From Eutypa lata (taxonomy: Eukaryota > Ascomycota > Sordariomycetes > Xylariales > Diatrypaceae), in the NCBI GenBank assembly GCA_022661535.1, contig JAKULF010000002.1, positions 1,488,001 to 1,552,000 of the forward strand: a stretch of DNA of 64,000 nucleotides, given 5' to 3'. The position numbers and the translations under genes were made by a program. A model generated the notes under the pieces. That model did not search any database, was not told where the DNA came from, and was given only the letters and a program-made list of their open reading frames with translations. Of this stretch, positions 37,565 to 48,656 are shown piece after piece; within the stretch, counting starts at the first letter, position 1, and every line of letters starts with the position of its first letter.

Positions 37565-38915
37565 CGGCTGATGGCAGCTTCTCTGAGACTCTGGCCTTTC
37601 GTTGCTTGATCCTTGCGTGCACCGTCCTGTGCTTCTCGCTCACAATATCATGCTTCTCCATCGCCGGCGGCTCCTGCAACTCGTCTTCTTCCCATGGAAC
37701 GTACTTCTCGATCAGATATAGGAAGTCATTATATGCTCTGTAGGAAATATCGTCAGAAATAGATTTCGTCTAGTTAGTAAGTGGCGGTTGGGACAAAGAC
37801 TCTTACGCTCGACGGGCAGGGGATCCCGGGAATATCGCCGAATGCATGAAATTAGTCTTGGCGCTATAGAGCCGATTTCTATCGTCGCACTCCCCCCTGG
37901 GCTCACTCGGTTCGTAGTTCTTAAAGTACTCGTTGCGATACTCTTCCGCCCTCAACCGATGCCTCTCGGCGCGCCAGATACCGAGCTCCATCTCGTTGTG
38001 GGCGTAGTACACGCCACAGTCGAAGATCCACGGGTCACCGGTGTCCTTCTCGACCCCCACATTACCGTCCCACAAGTCCCCGTGGATCAGCACCGGCGTG
38101 ACTGATCTGCCGTCTGCTTCTAGCGCGCCGATCAGCCGTGGTATGAGGCGGGATTGGACCCTCTTGAACGCGGCCTCTAGCTCCGGCCACACGCCGTTGG
38201 TTTCGGTATCCTGTCGATACGCTTCGGCCAGCAACTTGGAGAAGAACGGCGTCCATTTGTCCTGCCATCCCACGGCCTGCACTCGGCTCCCGTCATATGT
38301 TTGGATGTCGAAGCCGAACCGGCCCCTGCTGCTACCATGGAGAGCGCTGCGCCGGTGCAGCGCCGCGAGTCGTTTTCCAAGCCTCTTAGCGTCGGGGAGC
38401 TCCTCCGACGGCGCGAAGTCTTTGAACTCTGTTATGAGAAAGTGCGTCGAACTCTCACCTGTGTTCTCCGATGCAATTGGATTGCCTCCCTTCAGTTTTC
38501 CCCGCGCAATCGGCTTGGGCACGAGATCCGGTGCTAGAGTGTGCAATTCCACCATGCCCGCAAATTCGCCCTCTACCTGGCTTTGAGCTAGGCTTCCTGT
38601 GATGTACTAGTTGTTTTAAGGTTAGCTAGCTAGGGGTTATAGATATTGTTCAATATAGCGAAGATGCACTAATTACCTTCAAGAAGAATAGCGTAGGCTT
38701 GTTGGAGGCATCGATGGCAATGATCTTAGTGGTGGTAGAAAAGCTAGAAGTACCATAGCTATGAGCGGATTGAGGTTGTATTCCAGGAGGGAGCGCTATC
38801 AATGTGTCTTGATTAGTACATGCACGTTCTCTACATGTAGCATCATGTCTAAGTGCCTACCATTGACAACAGCTTCATCCAATGAGAGCCTTCGGCCTTT
38901 AAGGTTACTAGACAT
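37503..38915 (-). CDS. Fructosamine/ketosamine kinase-like protein, 402 aa
   Basis: Exons (minus) are 38915-38861, 38795-38677, 38606-37807 and 37737-37503. The N-lobe has SYGTSSFSTTTKIIAID followed by a strand ending FFLK; the C-lobe has the phosphotransferase loop LIHGDLWDGNV (about residue 230) and IFDCGVYYAHNEMELGI, equivalent to the FN3K FDPA-x-YYGH-x-E-x-ELA motif. This is the FN3K/APH fold, which phosphorylates fructosamines on glycated proteins or small ketosamines and so promotes deglycation. Pro after the metal-binding Asp is Cys here. The last exon adds a charged tail of about 78 residues, beyond the usual FN3K length, and its final codons overlap the NLR gene antisense. Introns (65, 70 and 69 nt) have good donors and branch sites, and phase closes exactly. 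Confidence 0.85.
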
Positions 38916-39516
38916 GGTGGTCATTTCGTCTAATCATTTTACGGCGCTGAATTCACTCTGGCCTAATAATGAATTGACTGAAAATCGGATAAAAAGTGAA
39001 AGGACGCAACTATAACACTAAGGTAAAAGGAAGAAGTAGCTACACGAGAAGTAGTCTATGGGTGCTGCGTAACTACTTCACGGTTATAGTAACATGATCT
39101 CCATCAGTCGCTCGATCATATTGTACCCGAGGTGCCAACTCTAACTGATGAGGCGTGATTAGGCAAGGCAAACAAGCTCGAGTGTGTTACTGGGCACGAT
39201 TGACTAGGTATAATGGGAACAATGTTTGTTGGAACCACCCCGCAAAGCTACATTTACGTACATCTGGGTCGACCAATTAGCATTCAATAATCCCTGAATA
39301 TATGTATCCTGCACCGTGATAAACACCAACATACATATATTCAGGTCACACGGTACTTCACACCAACAGATGGGATGTTATAGATCTGCATGTCAATTCA
39401 CATTCCAACCAGTACAAATGTACATTACCTACCACACGCAGGTACTCTACCCGACCTACTTCCCACATTGTTATCACACTCTAGACCAATAGGACACTCC
39501 AATTCGAATCACTGCG
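38916..39516. promoter_or_regulatory. Divergent promoter region, kinase gene and MFS exporter
   Basis: 600 bp between divergent starts. The notable element is a long perfect inverted repeat at 39293-39345, 171 bp before the MFS start. No gene was seen. Confidence 0.6.
39293..39345. repeat. Perfect 15-bp inverted repeat, 23-nt spacer
   Basis: CCTGAATATATGTAT (39293-39307) is the exact reverse complement of 39331-39345. Its place in the MFS promoter makes a dimeric regulator site or a cruciform possible. Confidence 0.88.
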
Positions 39517-41357
39517 ATGATGTCCGGGAACGACGAGACGAGAGGCGCAAAGTCTGACGCAAAAGTAGAGGAGGGACCACGGCCATCTATAGACAGTGAA
39601 GCACCTGACACCGCTTATTCTGTATTCACTAAAAAGCAGAAACGATGGATCGTGTTCCTGGCAGCTTTGGCCGCGATGTTCTCTCCTATGAGTAGCTTCA
39701 TCTTCTACCCGGCCATCACATCGATTGCCACGAGTCTGAGTGTGACCGTCGGTTTAGTCAATGTTGCTATCACCACTTACATGGTGATCTCTGGCATCAC
39801 ACCCGCACTCCTAGGAAATGCCGCAGATAAGGTCGGTAGGCGGCCTATCTATCTCTTCGCCTTATCGATCTACCTTGTGGCTAATATCGGGCTGGCACTG
39901 CAGCACAACTTCGCTGCGCTCTTGGTGTTACGGATGATACAAAGTGCGGGTAGCTCCGGTTGGTTCTCCCTGTGGAATAGTGCTCTGCGGTCTATATAGA
40001 AGTAGGCTGCTAACAATTTTAGGAACGATTTCGCTTGGCTATGGCATAATATCAGATATCACGACTCCGGCGGAAAGGGGCTCCTACGTCGGCATTTTCA
40101 ACTTAGGGTTCTATTCTCCATCATAACCCTCTCGTGAGCAATGCATGTATACTAACAGATGAGAAGGCCTAACGTAGCACCTCCATTAGGTCCGGTCCTA
40201 GGTGGTGTGATCGCTGCGAAGTTGGGATGGGAGTGGATATTCTGGTTCCTCGCCATCGTCGGAGGCTTGTGTTTGCTTTTGATGCTATTCACCTTGCCGG
40301 AAACATCGCGTTTGATCGTGGGTGATGGAAGTATACCTGCCACGGGGATAAACCTCACCTTTGTAGCTTTCTTGGCCGATAGGAAGAAGCGCAACCAAGA
40401 ACAGAAAGAGCAGGTCAAGGAGACCACACGGAAGATCTCATTCCCCAATCCGCTAGCCTGCCTGAAGCTGCTTTTATTGAAGGATATTTCGATTGTCCTT
40501 CTCTGCAACGGAATCTACTACACCACATATTGTTGCATGCAGGCATCCTTGTCTACTCTCTTCATCGACGTATACGGGTACCAGGAGTTGCAAGCCGGGC
40601 TGGTATATATCCCTTTCGGCGTGGGATGCTTGGCCAGCGTATATATATGGGGTTAGCTATCCTTTTCAACAAAATATAGTAGATAGAATAACTCACTAAT
40701 GTTTTCTAGGCAAGATGTTGAATTTCGATTATGCAAAAACAGCAAAGGCTCACAAGTCTAGTGACTCGGGTAGGCAGGATGGTCAACTTGGCGAATTCCC
40801 TATAGAGCTTGCAAGACTACGCAGTTCCTTCTACTTGTTAGCTGTGACTACGGTTGCGACAATAAGCTACGGTTGGGTAGTCGAACAGAAAGTAGTACGT
40901 CATCGTTAGCCCAAAATACCTCATGTTTTTATTTATTTTTATTTTTAAATACAGCTAGAGCTGACTACTAGCAGCACGTGGCTGTACCCCTCACTCTGCA
41001 GGCGATAGTAGGGTTCAGTATAAGTGGTGTTTTCGTGGTAGGTGCTAATCTCCAATTTAGACATCAGATATCTACACATCCACTAACTTGGATTTATGTT
41101 TACAGGCTCTCGGGACCCTTCTTACGGATCTAAATCCTGATAGACCTTCAACGGCGGCGGCGTCGGCGAACATCGTGCGGTGCGCACTTGCAGCTGGCGC
41201 GCTTGCAGCCCTGCAGCCTATTATCGACGCGGTCGGCGCGGGGTGGTGTTTCACGATCTTTGGAATTCTATGTGGAGCGTGCGGTCCACTGCTGCTACTC
41301 GAGATGCGGATGGGTCATCGGTGGAGACGGTCTAGAGGCATTGCGGAGTTAGTGTGA
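39517..41357 (+). CDS. MFS transporter, DHA1 drug:H+ antiporter type, 503 aa
   Basis: Exons are 39517-39958, 40023-40107, 40167-40651, 40710-40894, 40975-41037 and 41106-41357. The N-terminus is hydrophilic. The first half has the DHA1 pattern: first membrane helix FLAALAAMFSPMSSF, the loop GNAADKVGRRPIYL (motif A) and RMIQSAGSSGT (motif B/C region). The second half has the conserved HVAVPLTLQ helix start and TLLTDLNPDRPSTAAAS between late helices, which is characteristic of fungal multidrug/dityrosine-type exporters. The product is predicted to sit in the plasma membrane and export small molecules. All five introns (58-80 nt) keep frame. Acceptor 40166 is AAG, chosen because it restores LGPNVAPPLGPVLGG. 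It lies in tandem with the O-methyltransferase. Confidence 0.88.
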
Positions 41358-42338
41358 GCGGCTCTTTCTTTTGACAGTCGATCTTCGGATACGTCAGTCA
41401 TTTTGGTGTGTAATTTAACCCCGAGGAAATCCTTGTCTTTTTCAACGTTCGCAGATTCGGACCGTCCGAAGCACCGGGAGGACGACTATGGTCGCCCCAA
41501 GTTTTGATAAATAAGTATTCTACCTACTCGATCCCCGGGAATAGATCTGATTATAGGCATAGGGCCAAAGGTCGAGACTACATTTAAAGATGGCATTGTC
41601 CTGCCCTAGAATCGCTTGTAACTTTCCGTGAATTACTTACTTCCCTATTGAATGACGGCGTGGAAATCCGAGGTCAACGATGTGCTAACCCTATACGGAT
41701 CTACGTTAGAGAATGTCGCAATGGCGCTAGATGTAAGCCAGGTGCATATGATGTCGCCTACCAATCACGATAGCGGAATGCCTCGTATAAGATCCATCCG
41801 GGCCAAGCCGACTAGATAGGAATTCACATCAAACATACCTACACAACTTAGGTAATAATGCTGGTGGCATTTGGGGCGTCGGAGAAACCAATAAGGAATC
41901 AATACAGCGAAACCGGATATGGTGTCGCCGCCCGCAAGGACGAAGTAAGGCGAGCCAAGAGCCAAGCCCCCAGACAGGTATATGATCCTATATTAAGGCC
42001 TTGGCCGTGTGACACCATGAGCAGAGTTTTATCGACTAGATCGATAAGATAATCTTATCAGATCATCAGCGGGTAGTATCGTTATGTCATTGTACCTCCC
42101 ACCTTCCATCACGAGATCGATTGCCGAAGCATACCGGGGTCCAAGAATTGACGATGGTCGAAGACGTCCGAGAGCGGAGAACACATATTGACTAGATCTG
42201 TGGGAATTTCTCTCAATCGCGGTTAATGAGGGATTATTCTTCTATTCTATTATATCATCAAGACATCCCCGATATATCTATTAACCTTGACCTGTCGTTG
42301 ATAAACCGATGAGGGAGGGGCAAAGCAACATCTTCAAA
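41358..42338. promoter_or_regulatory. Intergenic region upstream of the O-methyltransferase
   Basis: About 980 bp, 3' of the MFS gene and 5' of the O-methyltransferase. No gene was seen. An inverted pair of GATA motifs lies at 42043-42059. Confidence 0.55.
42043..42059. promoter_or_regulatory. Inverted pair of GATA-factor motifs
   Basis: GATAAG (42043-42048) faces CTTATC (42054-42059), making a near-palindrome 280 bp before the O-methyltransferase start. Fungal AreA/GATA factors bind such paired sites, so nitrogen control is possible. This is a motif match only. Confidence 0.35.
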
Positions 42339-43837
42339 ATGGCAGAACCACAACCGACATTGAATGAACTCGCAGCAAAGGTGACGGAGCTTTCCGCGGC
42401 CCTCACTCAACAACTGGCAGAGAAAAATGTTCCAGTTCCATCATTTGCTGCTGATAGCCCCACTAGCTATAAGGGCATGACAGAAGAAATATTCTTGACA
42501 CGCCAAAAGATCGTGGATGTGCTGAACGACATGTGGATCCTCACTCAGGGTCCGAGTGAAAGTATTTTCAACTACGTCCATAACGTATGTCAAGTCTTGT
42601 TTACCAATCATTGAGCCTTTTTCTGACCCTAGTAGGTTATTCCAGATGCTGCGGCACTGAACGTCCTGAACCATTTCAACTTCTGGGCCGCTGTACCCCT
42701 GGATGGATCCGCCTCATATGCCGAGATAGCGAAGCACACATCTCTCCCTCAAGATGTTGTATATCGCGTACTGCAGCACGCCGTGACGCTCCGCCTCTTT
42801 GCTGAGACCGAACCTGGGAAATCTTCATCGCGCATTCAGCACACGTCGCGTTCAGCCGCACTGGCAAAACAGGCAGGTCTGAGGGCTCTCGTCTCTTCCG
42901 TTCTAGACATATCAAGCACCCCAATGATGGTCTTGAACGAAGCACTCGATAGGTATAGTCGTGGTAAGCCCGAATTAACGCAAGAAATGAGCGAGACCGC
43001 TTTTGCTTTGCTACATAGTGGTGGAGAGCTATCCGGAAAGCATCGCAATTCTTGGGACTTCCTCGAGAACGATGGAATTGGTGAGAAAAAAGGTTGGAGG
43101 CAGAAGAGCTTCGTTGAGTTCATGAGCTATATTAAGGAGATATTCCAACTCGAGGGGGTGGTTCTGGATGCCTTTGACTGGAAGGCTGCCGGAAATACTA
43201 CGCTAGTCGATGTGAGTAGGACACTATTTCTAATCCGAACTGGAAGCAGTTTTCTCTATTATCCAACAAGGTCTATAGGATATCTGCAATTAACACATTA
43301 TAGGTCGGTGGCTCAGCAGGTGCAGATGCCTTTATGCTAGCTCAGAAATTCCCCGAACTCAAAATCGTAGTCCAGGATATGCCCAAGGTACAGCCGGTCT
43401 TCGAAGCCGATGTACCGGAAGATCTGAAGTCCCGCGTGTCTTTTGTCGCGCATGACCTCAACCAGCCGCAGACCGTCCAGGCCGACATCTACATGCTCAA
43501 GCTAATCCTGCACGACTACCCGGAGCCTGAGGCGGCCAAGATCATAAGGGCCCTAGTGCCCGCCCTGAAGCCTGGCAACCGTGTGGTCGTGATCGAGTAC
43601 ATCGGCAAGGTCGACGACGGTGGCAGTAACAAAGAGGGCCCACCGATTCCCCGCTCGATCCAGCAGATGGGTACCGCGACGGACTTGCGCATGATGGCGC
43701 TCTTTAATGCTAAGGAGCGCCCAGCCGAGGCATATAGAGATATATTCCGCCAGGCAGATGAACGATTCGAGATCGTAAGCCTCAAGGCGAATCCTCTGAC
43801 CTTCTTTGCGGTCATTGAGGCAGTCTGGCGCGGTTGA
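42339..43837 (+). CDS. SAM-dependent class II O-methyltransferase, 451 aa
   Basis: Exons are 42339-42584, 42636-43211 and 43304-43837. The N-terminal part is a helical dimerisation domain (FNFWAAVPLDGSASYAEIA). The C-terminal Rossmann domain has the SAM loop LVDVGGSAGADAFMLA, KIVVQDMP, the catalytic-His segment LILHDYPEPEA and VVVIEYIG. This is the plant/fungal O-methyltransferase_2 family, typical of polyketide and aromatic metabolite tailoring. The class is usually around 400-450 aa, so the gene looks complete. The start at 42339 (MAEPQPTLNE) has a strong AAAATGG context; an in-frame ATG at 42309 would add ten residues. The intron between D and VGGS splits the SAM loop, as often seen. No polyketide synthase lies in the window. 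Confidence 0.88.
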
Positions 43838-44059
43838 GCAGTTGTCTAAAAACACGTCGAGTTGCATAGGAGAGACAAGATAGAAGGAATACGGCCCCTA
43901 ATGCCGCAGGGATAAATTGACAAAAAGTTGAACATGTTTCTTTTTCTAGTGACATATTACTAGGTTTTATGTGAGAAAGGACATTCGAGATTTTGTGAGA
44001 CTTTTGTGACATTGTTCTGCATGAATATATGATTCTCCTTAATGGCTTTCAGCTGGGCC

Positions 44060-46189
44060 TTAGTGTACATATCTAAAAGCAACCACTGCATCACCACCAT
44101 GCCCAGTCCTAGAACCCTGGATATATCCGTGACTCATCATACCACTAGCCTCTTCCTCCTCGAACTTGGCATTCTGCTTCTTCAAGTAATGCTTGATGGA
44201 CAGAGCCATAGCGCTAACGACCAAGCACGCTCCGGTCATGACGGCGCCTCCGATATAATATCTCGGCTTCTGCCAATCCGGAAACATGTAGCTCGTATAG
44301 AAGTGTGCGACACCGGCAGACATGAAGTTGTTGATTGCAAGGGCTGCTGCTCGCTTGGCTCTTGGCCGAGGTAGCGAAGCGCTCAGCCAACTGACACATA
44401 AGTTGTAGGGCGAGTATGTTCCACTGGTCATCAAGAACATCGAAAAGTAGCGACCACCAGTCGAAGGAACAAACATAGCTAGTAGGTTCCCGAGCAAACC
44501 GATGATCATTGGGGCCGCAATATGATAACCACGTTCGTGTTTATGAGCCGCGTGAAAGGAAACAATAAGTGAGACGATGAAAGCAAAGAAGTATGGAGGT
44601 GCTGTGAGGAGGAGTGTCGTCGTGTCCTGTAAATAATAGAATGAGCATCTTCGCCTATGGGGGTATTATAGGCTAGTAGGGTGTTACTCACATCGTATCC
44701 AAGTGTTCCCACAATGGAGGGGAAGAAGTTGTTGAAAGATTGAGCAGTAATAAGCGCCATCTGCATAACAATGAACATGTACAACTTCGGATCAGTAAGA
44801 GCTTGCTTGAGTCCCCAGAAGATCGACTCAGGGTCCTCATCGACGATACCAGCGTTCTCCTTGCGGATGCGCCATTCCTGCAAGGGTATGTCAGCATTGT
44901 TCAATAACGGAAAACATAACAAGATGCGAAAGCTTACTGCCAGTAGTTGGATATCATGTGAAAGGAAAAGATGCTTGCTTTGAAGCGGATAATCCGTCAT
45001 AAGGGGGAGAAGTAGGATTGCAATAACAACCGTCATTGCACCCTCAATAATGAAAAGCCACTCCCAAGCCTTCTTCCCACCGACTCCTTCCATTCGGCTT
45101 GTGATACCAGCGGCTATCAACCCAGCAAATGCAGTAGCCAACATATTACCACCATATAGGATGGCGATTCGAGGAGGTAGCTCAGTTCTCTTGTACCTGT
45201 TGACGCTAGAATTAGAGCCAAGTCCCTTAAAACTCATAAGACGATGTTCAACTTACCAGCAGCTCATGACCACGAATACTGCCGGGAGAAATGGTGCTTC
45301 TACCAATCCCAACTATCATATAATCAGCATACTGCCTGCGGGACCTATGGGCCACTATCCAAGAATATATAGGTCATAAAAGGATACCACAAAGATATAC
45401 ATACTATGAAAAAGTTAGTATCGTCAACAAGAAAAAGTAAAAGGGCGAGAATGATTTATACGCACCAACAAATCGAACACCAGCAAGACCTGCAAAGTTT
45501 GTCACGAAGCCTTGGCTCATAGACATGATGCCCCACGCACTTGTGATCAAGCATATGTAGTACGATGGCCGCACCTTGCCGATGATAAGATTTCCCGGAA
45601 CCTGAGTTATGCCTGAACCGCAATATTAGCTTACATATCTCTCTGCCCGGGAATTGATTCCCTTGACTCTCGGTTGTCGTTGGGAAAGGATCTAATATGG
45701 GTGAAACATCGCGTTATATCGGAGGTTCCGAGAGACTCTAAGAGTTCGAATGCAGACTTACAATACCCTGTAATATGCTGTATTAGTAAAGCTTTCCAAT
45801 GAAACAAGAAGATGTTGATGATTATCATACCAATATAAAACATCAGAAGACATGTGTTGTATTGAGAGTTTGTCATTCCTAGATCTTCTGGAAGTCCCAC
45901 GATTTTGGCACTGGCGATATTGTTGCGGTCTCTATTGAAGCCGTTAGCAATTTTAAATGACGAAGTTTGTTATCACGGTGACTCACAAGATATTGAGCAG
46001 GAACAGAATGAATACCACTGGCATAAGAGTGAGATCGAGCATGCGCGTCAGCTTCCGCTCTAATTTCTTCAGTTCCGTTTGATCCAAGTGCGCAATCTCT
46101 TGCGGCAGAGGGAGCTCATCCGGAAGGAGAGCCTGCGGCTTGTCCACATGATCAACATCGTTCTTGCTAACACCGATTGCGTCCGACAT
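44060..46189 (-). CDS. MFS anion:cation symporter (allantoate permease/TNA1 family), about 506 aa
   Basis: Exons (minus) are 46189-45987, 45931-45831, 45767-45762 (6 nt), 45612 to about 45470, 45312-45257, 45196-44938, 44877-44692 and 44626-44060. Family motifs: the first-helix end LDRNNIASAKIVGLPEDLGM, YIGYCITQVPGN, RPSYYICLITSAWG, EAPFLPAVF, WYKRTELPPRIAILYGG, TLLLTAPPYFFAF and the terminal FRYVH. By family it imports organic anions (carboxylates, allantoate, nicotinate-type) with protons at the plasma membrane. The 6-nt exon restores the conserved Y-x-G-Y spacing. The intron around 45469-45313 is unresolved: a weak GTTGGT donor keeps frame with the TAG acceptor, while the better GTGCGT donor needs the later acceptor at 45300. 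It sits beside two hydroxyacid dehydrogenases. Confidence 0.82.
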
Positions 46190-46899
46190 CTTGAGAAGTG
46201 ATGAGGATAGTAGTAATGGCCTCGTCTAGGTGTCGGAGAAAGCAAGAGGGTACCGGTTATTGCGAGATTCAAATTAGTTTCATGATCAGCGCAACGAGGA
46301 TATAACATCATAAGTAAATTGCATATCTGCATATAAGCTCAGGGGCCTCTCATCGGGAAACAGAGCGCACGCCGTTCCCCATGGCACCCCAGATCCCCAC
46401 ATAACTAATCGTAGAGGTTTGTGGGGTATACGCTGAGGGGGGTTTAACACTCCGCATTACCCCCAGCGCTAATCCTACCGCGTAGACTAGCTCATAGAAG
46501 ATCGCTACCTGATGTCGTAGAGTAGCCCGGGATCCTGATTCTTCTCGAGAGGCTTATTCCAAGCTTTGACTAGTGCGAAGGATGTGTAACCTCGACATAC
46601 GTAGGCAACATCGTCACATCGGGAAACAGTCCGTGAGCAATGCCACCCCCCTAAGTATCCGGGTTATAGCATTCCATTATTAGACTAGGAGGAATCTACC
46701 CGCTTGTATGCGGAGTTACTAACAAACTAGTGAATGCAACTTTTGAGTATGTCATTAAGTTATGAAATAGCTCTACGTTTATTGGACGGTGATAATCCAG
46801 ACTCCCCTCAGCCTATATCCCAAAGCTTGATGGGACGACGTGAGCAAATAAGATAGTTTCCAATTGGTGAATCTAGAATAATTTCTCTAGCTGTGGGAA
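46190..46899. promoter_or_regulatory. Region upstream of the ACS transporter, downstream of the D-2-hydroxyacid dehydrogenase
   Basis: 710 bp with no gene. A 13-bp direct repeat, CATCGGGAAACAG, occurs at 46351-46363 and 46617-46629, each followed by C-rich sequence containing a GCCACC/GGCACC-type core. It could be a duplicated regulatory site of the transporter promoter. Confidence 0.45.
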
Positions 46900-48016
46900 T
46901 TATGAGTCTACGAATGCGGATTCAAACGCCTCTGTGTTGACTGCCGTGAATGGTTTACCAATGAACTCTCCTTGCTCTCCAACCACAGACAAGATGTTCT
47001 TCATAGCGAATAATTCAAAGTTGATTCTCGTATCAAGGGCACCCCCTCCGACGTGTGTTGTGAGGGTCACGTTCTCCATCTGTGCCAGCTCCTTCGAGAC
47101 TTGTGGTTCGTGATAGTGTACATCCAGACCCGCGGCAGAAATCTTGCCACTCTTCAGTGCACCGACAAGCGCATCCTCATTGACTACCGGGCCCCTCGCT
47201 GTGTTGACCAGCCGTGCTCCCTGCTTCATCGCAGCGAAAGCATCCGTGCTTATCAAATCCTGCGTATGCTTATTTAGGGGTGTGTGAAGACTGACGCAGT
47301 CCGCTATAGCGAGGAGGTCATGTAGAGACTCGTGGAATGTTGCTCCGAGCTCTTGCTCGACCTCTGGAGACGACCGGACCACGTCGTAGTAATGAATCTT
47401 CATTCCGAGAGCCGTGCTTGCTTTGTATGCCAGCTTTTTGCTGATATTTCCCAAGCCGACAATGCCAAGAATGTGACCTCGTGGGTTGGCTGATATAGTT
47501 GCAGTAAGCTTGTGCACCTCGGTGAACTTGGCCGGATCACACGTCCTAGCGGCCAATTGCGATCGTGTGAAGTTTCGGAATACTGAAAGGATCATGTAGA
47601 GACCAGTATCCGAGACTGCCTCGTCAGATGCCCCAGCCCCATTGGCATACCATATTTTACGGCGGCCAAGGACATCCACGTCTGCCCAGTTGAAACCGGC
47701 CCCGGCTGACGCAAATATGCGGACGGATGGTGGTAGCAGTGATATTAGCTCATCATCCCATTGTCCCATCTCACCACCTGTTTGAAAGTGAGGCCGGAAG
47801 ATGGCGGAGAAGTCGCCATATCTACGGCAGGTCAGATATTGCATGAACTGAAAAGTGCGAAAGATCTTACTTTTTCTCTTTTAAAGCCTCAATGAAAGAC
47901 TCGCGATCGGGCTCTTCGCTCCGGACTACTTGAAACCGCTTGGAGAACTCATTGTCGTAGAAAGCGTGATTGTATTTGATCGGCTCGCCGATATGAAGTA
48001 CGATAGGCTTAGGCAT
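46900..48016 (-). CDS. D-isomer-specific 2-hydroxyacid dehydrogenase, 355 aa
   Basis: Exons (minus) are 48016-47871 and 47821-46900; the 49-nt intron has GTAAGA, ATCTGAC and CGTAG. The NAD-binding domain has GIVGLGNISKKLA and the acidic end of the next strand (HYYDVV). Catalytic residues of the family are visible: Arg in VNTARGPVV, Glu in HYHEP and His in LTTHVGGG. The class reversibly oxidises D-2-hydroxyacids (lactate, glycolate/glyoxylate, hydroxyisocaproate, mandelate) to 2-oxoacids; substrate cannot be assigned. The start MPKPIVLHIGEP fits the family; an in-frame ATG at 48055 would add 13 unlikely residues. It is divergent from the cytochrome-b2-like gene at 48657, suggesting shared control. 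Cytosolic. Confidence 0.92.
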
Positions 48017-48656
48017 GGCTGCGTATGTTGATATCAATACCCTTGTCTGTGTCACTAGGGGTATGTTCCTATCGCAAGGTTGATATCCTCAATTTCAAGA
48101 ACTCTCTGCATCATTTCTCAATTGGTCATCACTGACCATCTCGGCGTCCCTGATTCTCCTTTTCGGTGTTAACCACCGACACAAGATGTGGAGAATTGGA
48201 GAACGAGGGGAAAGTGTGGGTATTCGTTCGGCGTGAAGAGGAGGAATGGATATCGGAGAGAAGACCGAAGTGGGTTCTCGTAGCACCCCAACCCTGATCT
48301 AGGACCCCTGGACCGGCGGCGTCTATGAATCCTTCGTACCGCTGCATCGCGATGTGGGTCAAATGGGTTTAACGCAGGCGGGTTACAGGGGTGAGCTCCA
48401 GCTTTGAGATATTGAGTCCTAGGTAGGCAGTAGTTGTATGGATTATCCGAGTCTTAAAAAATTCGGCATGGATTTCTATGTACGACCGTAACCTTTCGTT
48501 CATCCAATTGTAACAATCGCATTGTCTAAGTAGCTCTACCTTGGCATCACGTTGGAGGTTGAGGCTCGAAACTCGAGAGTAGACAGGGAAAGGATACGTA
48601 GTTGTCTATGGTTCTATTCTAGCTCTCGCTCTACGTAGCACCATCTTCCGGGCAGA
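48017..48656. promoter_or_regulatory. Divergent promoter of the two 2-hydroxyacid dehydrogenase genes
   Basis: 640 bp between the starts of the D-specific enzyme (leftward) and the L-specific, cytochrome-b2-like enzyme (rightward). No gene was seen. I found no recognisable operator. The arrangement itself suggests co-regulation. Confidence 0.55.
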
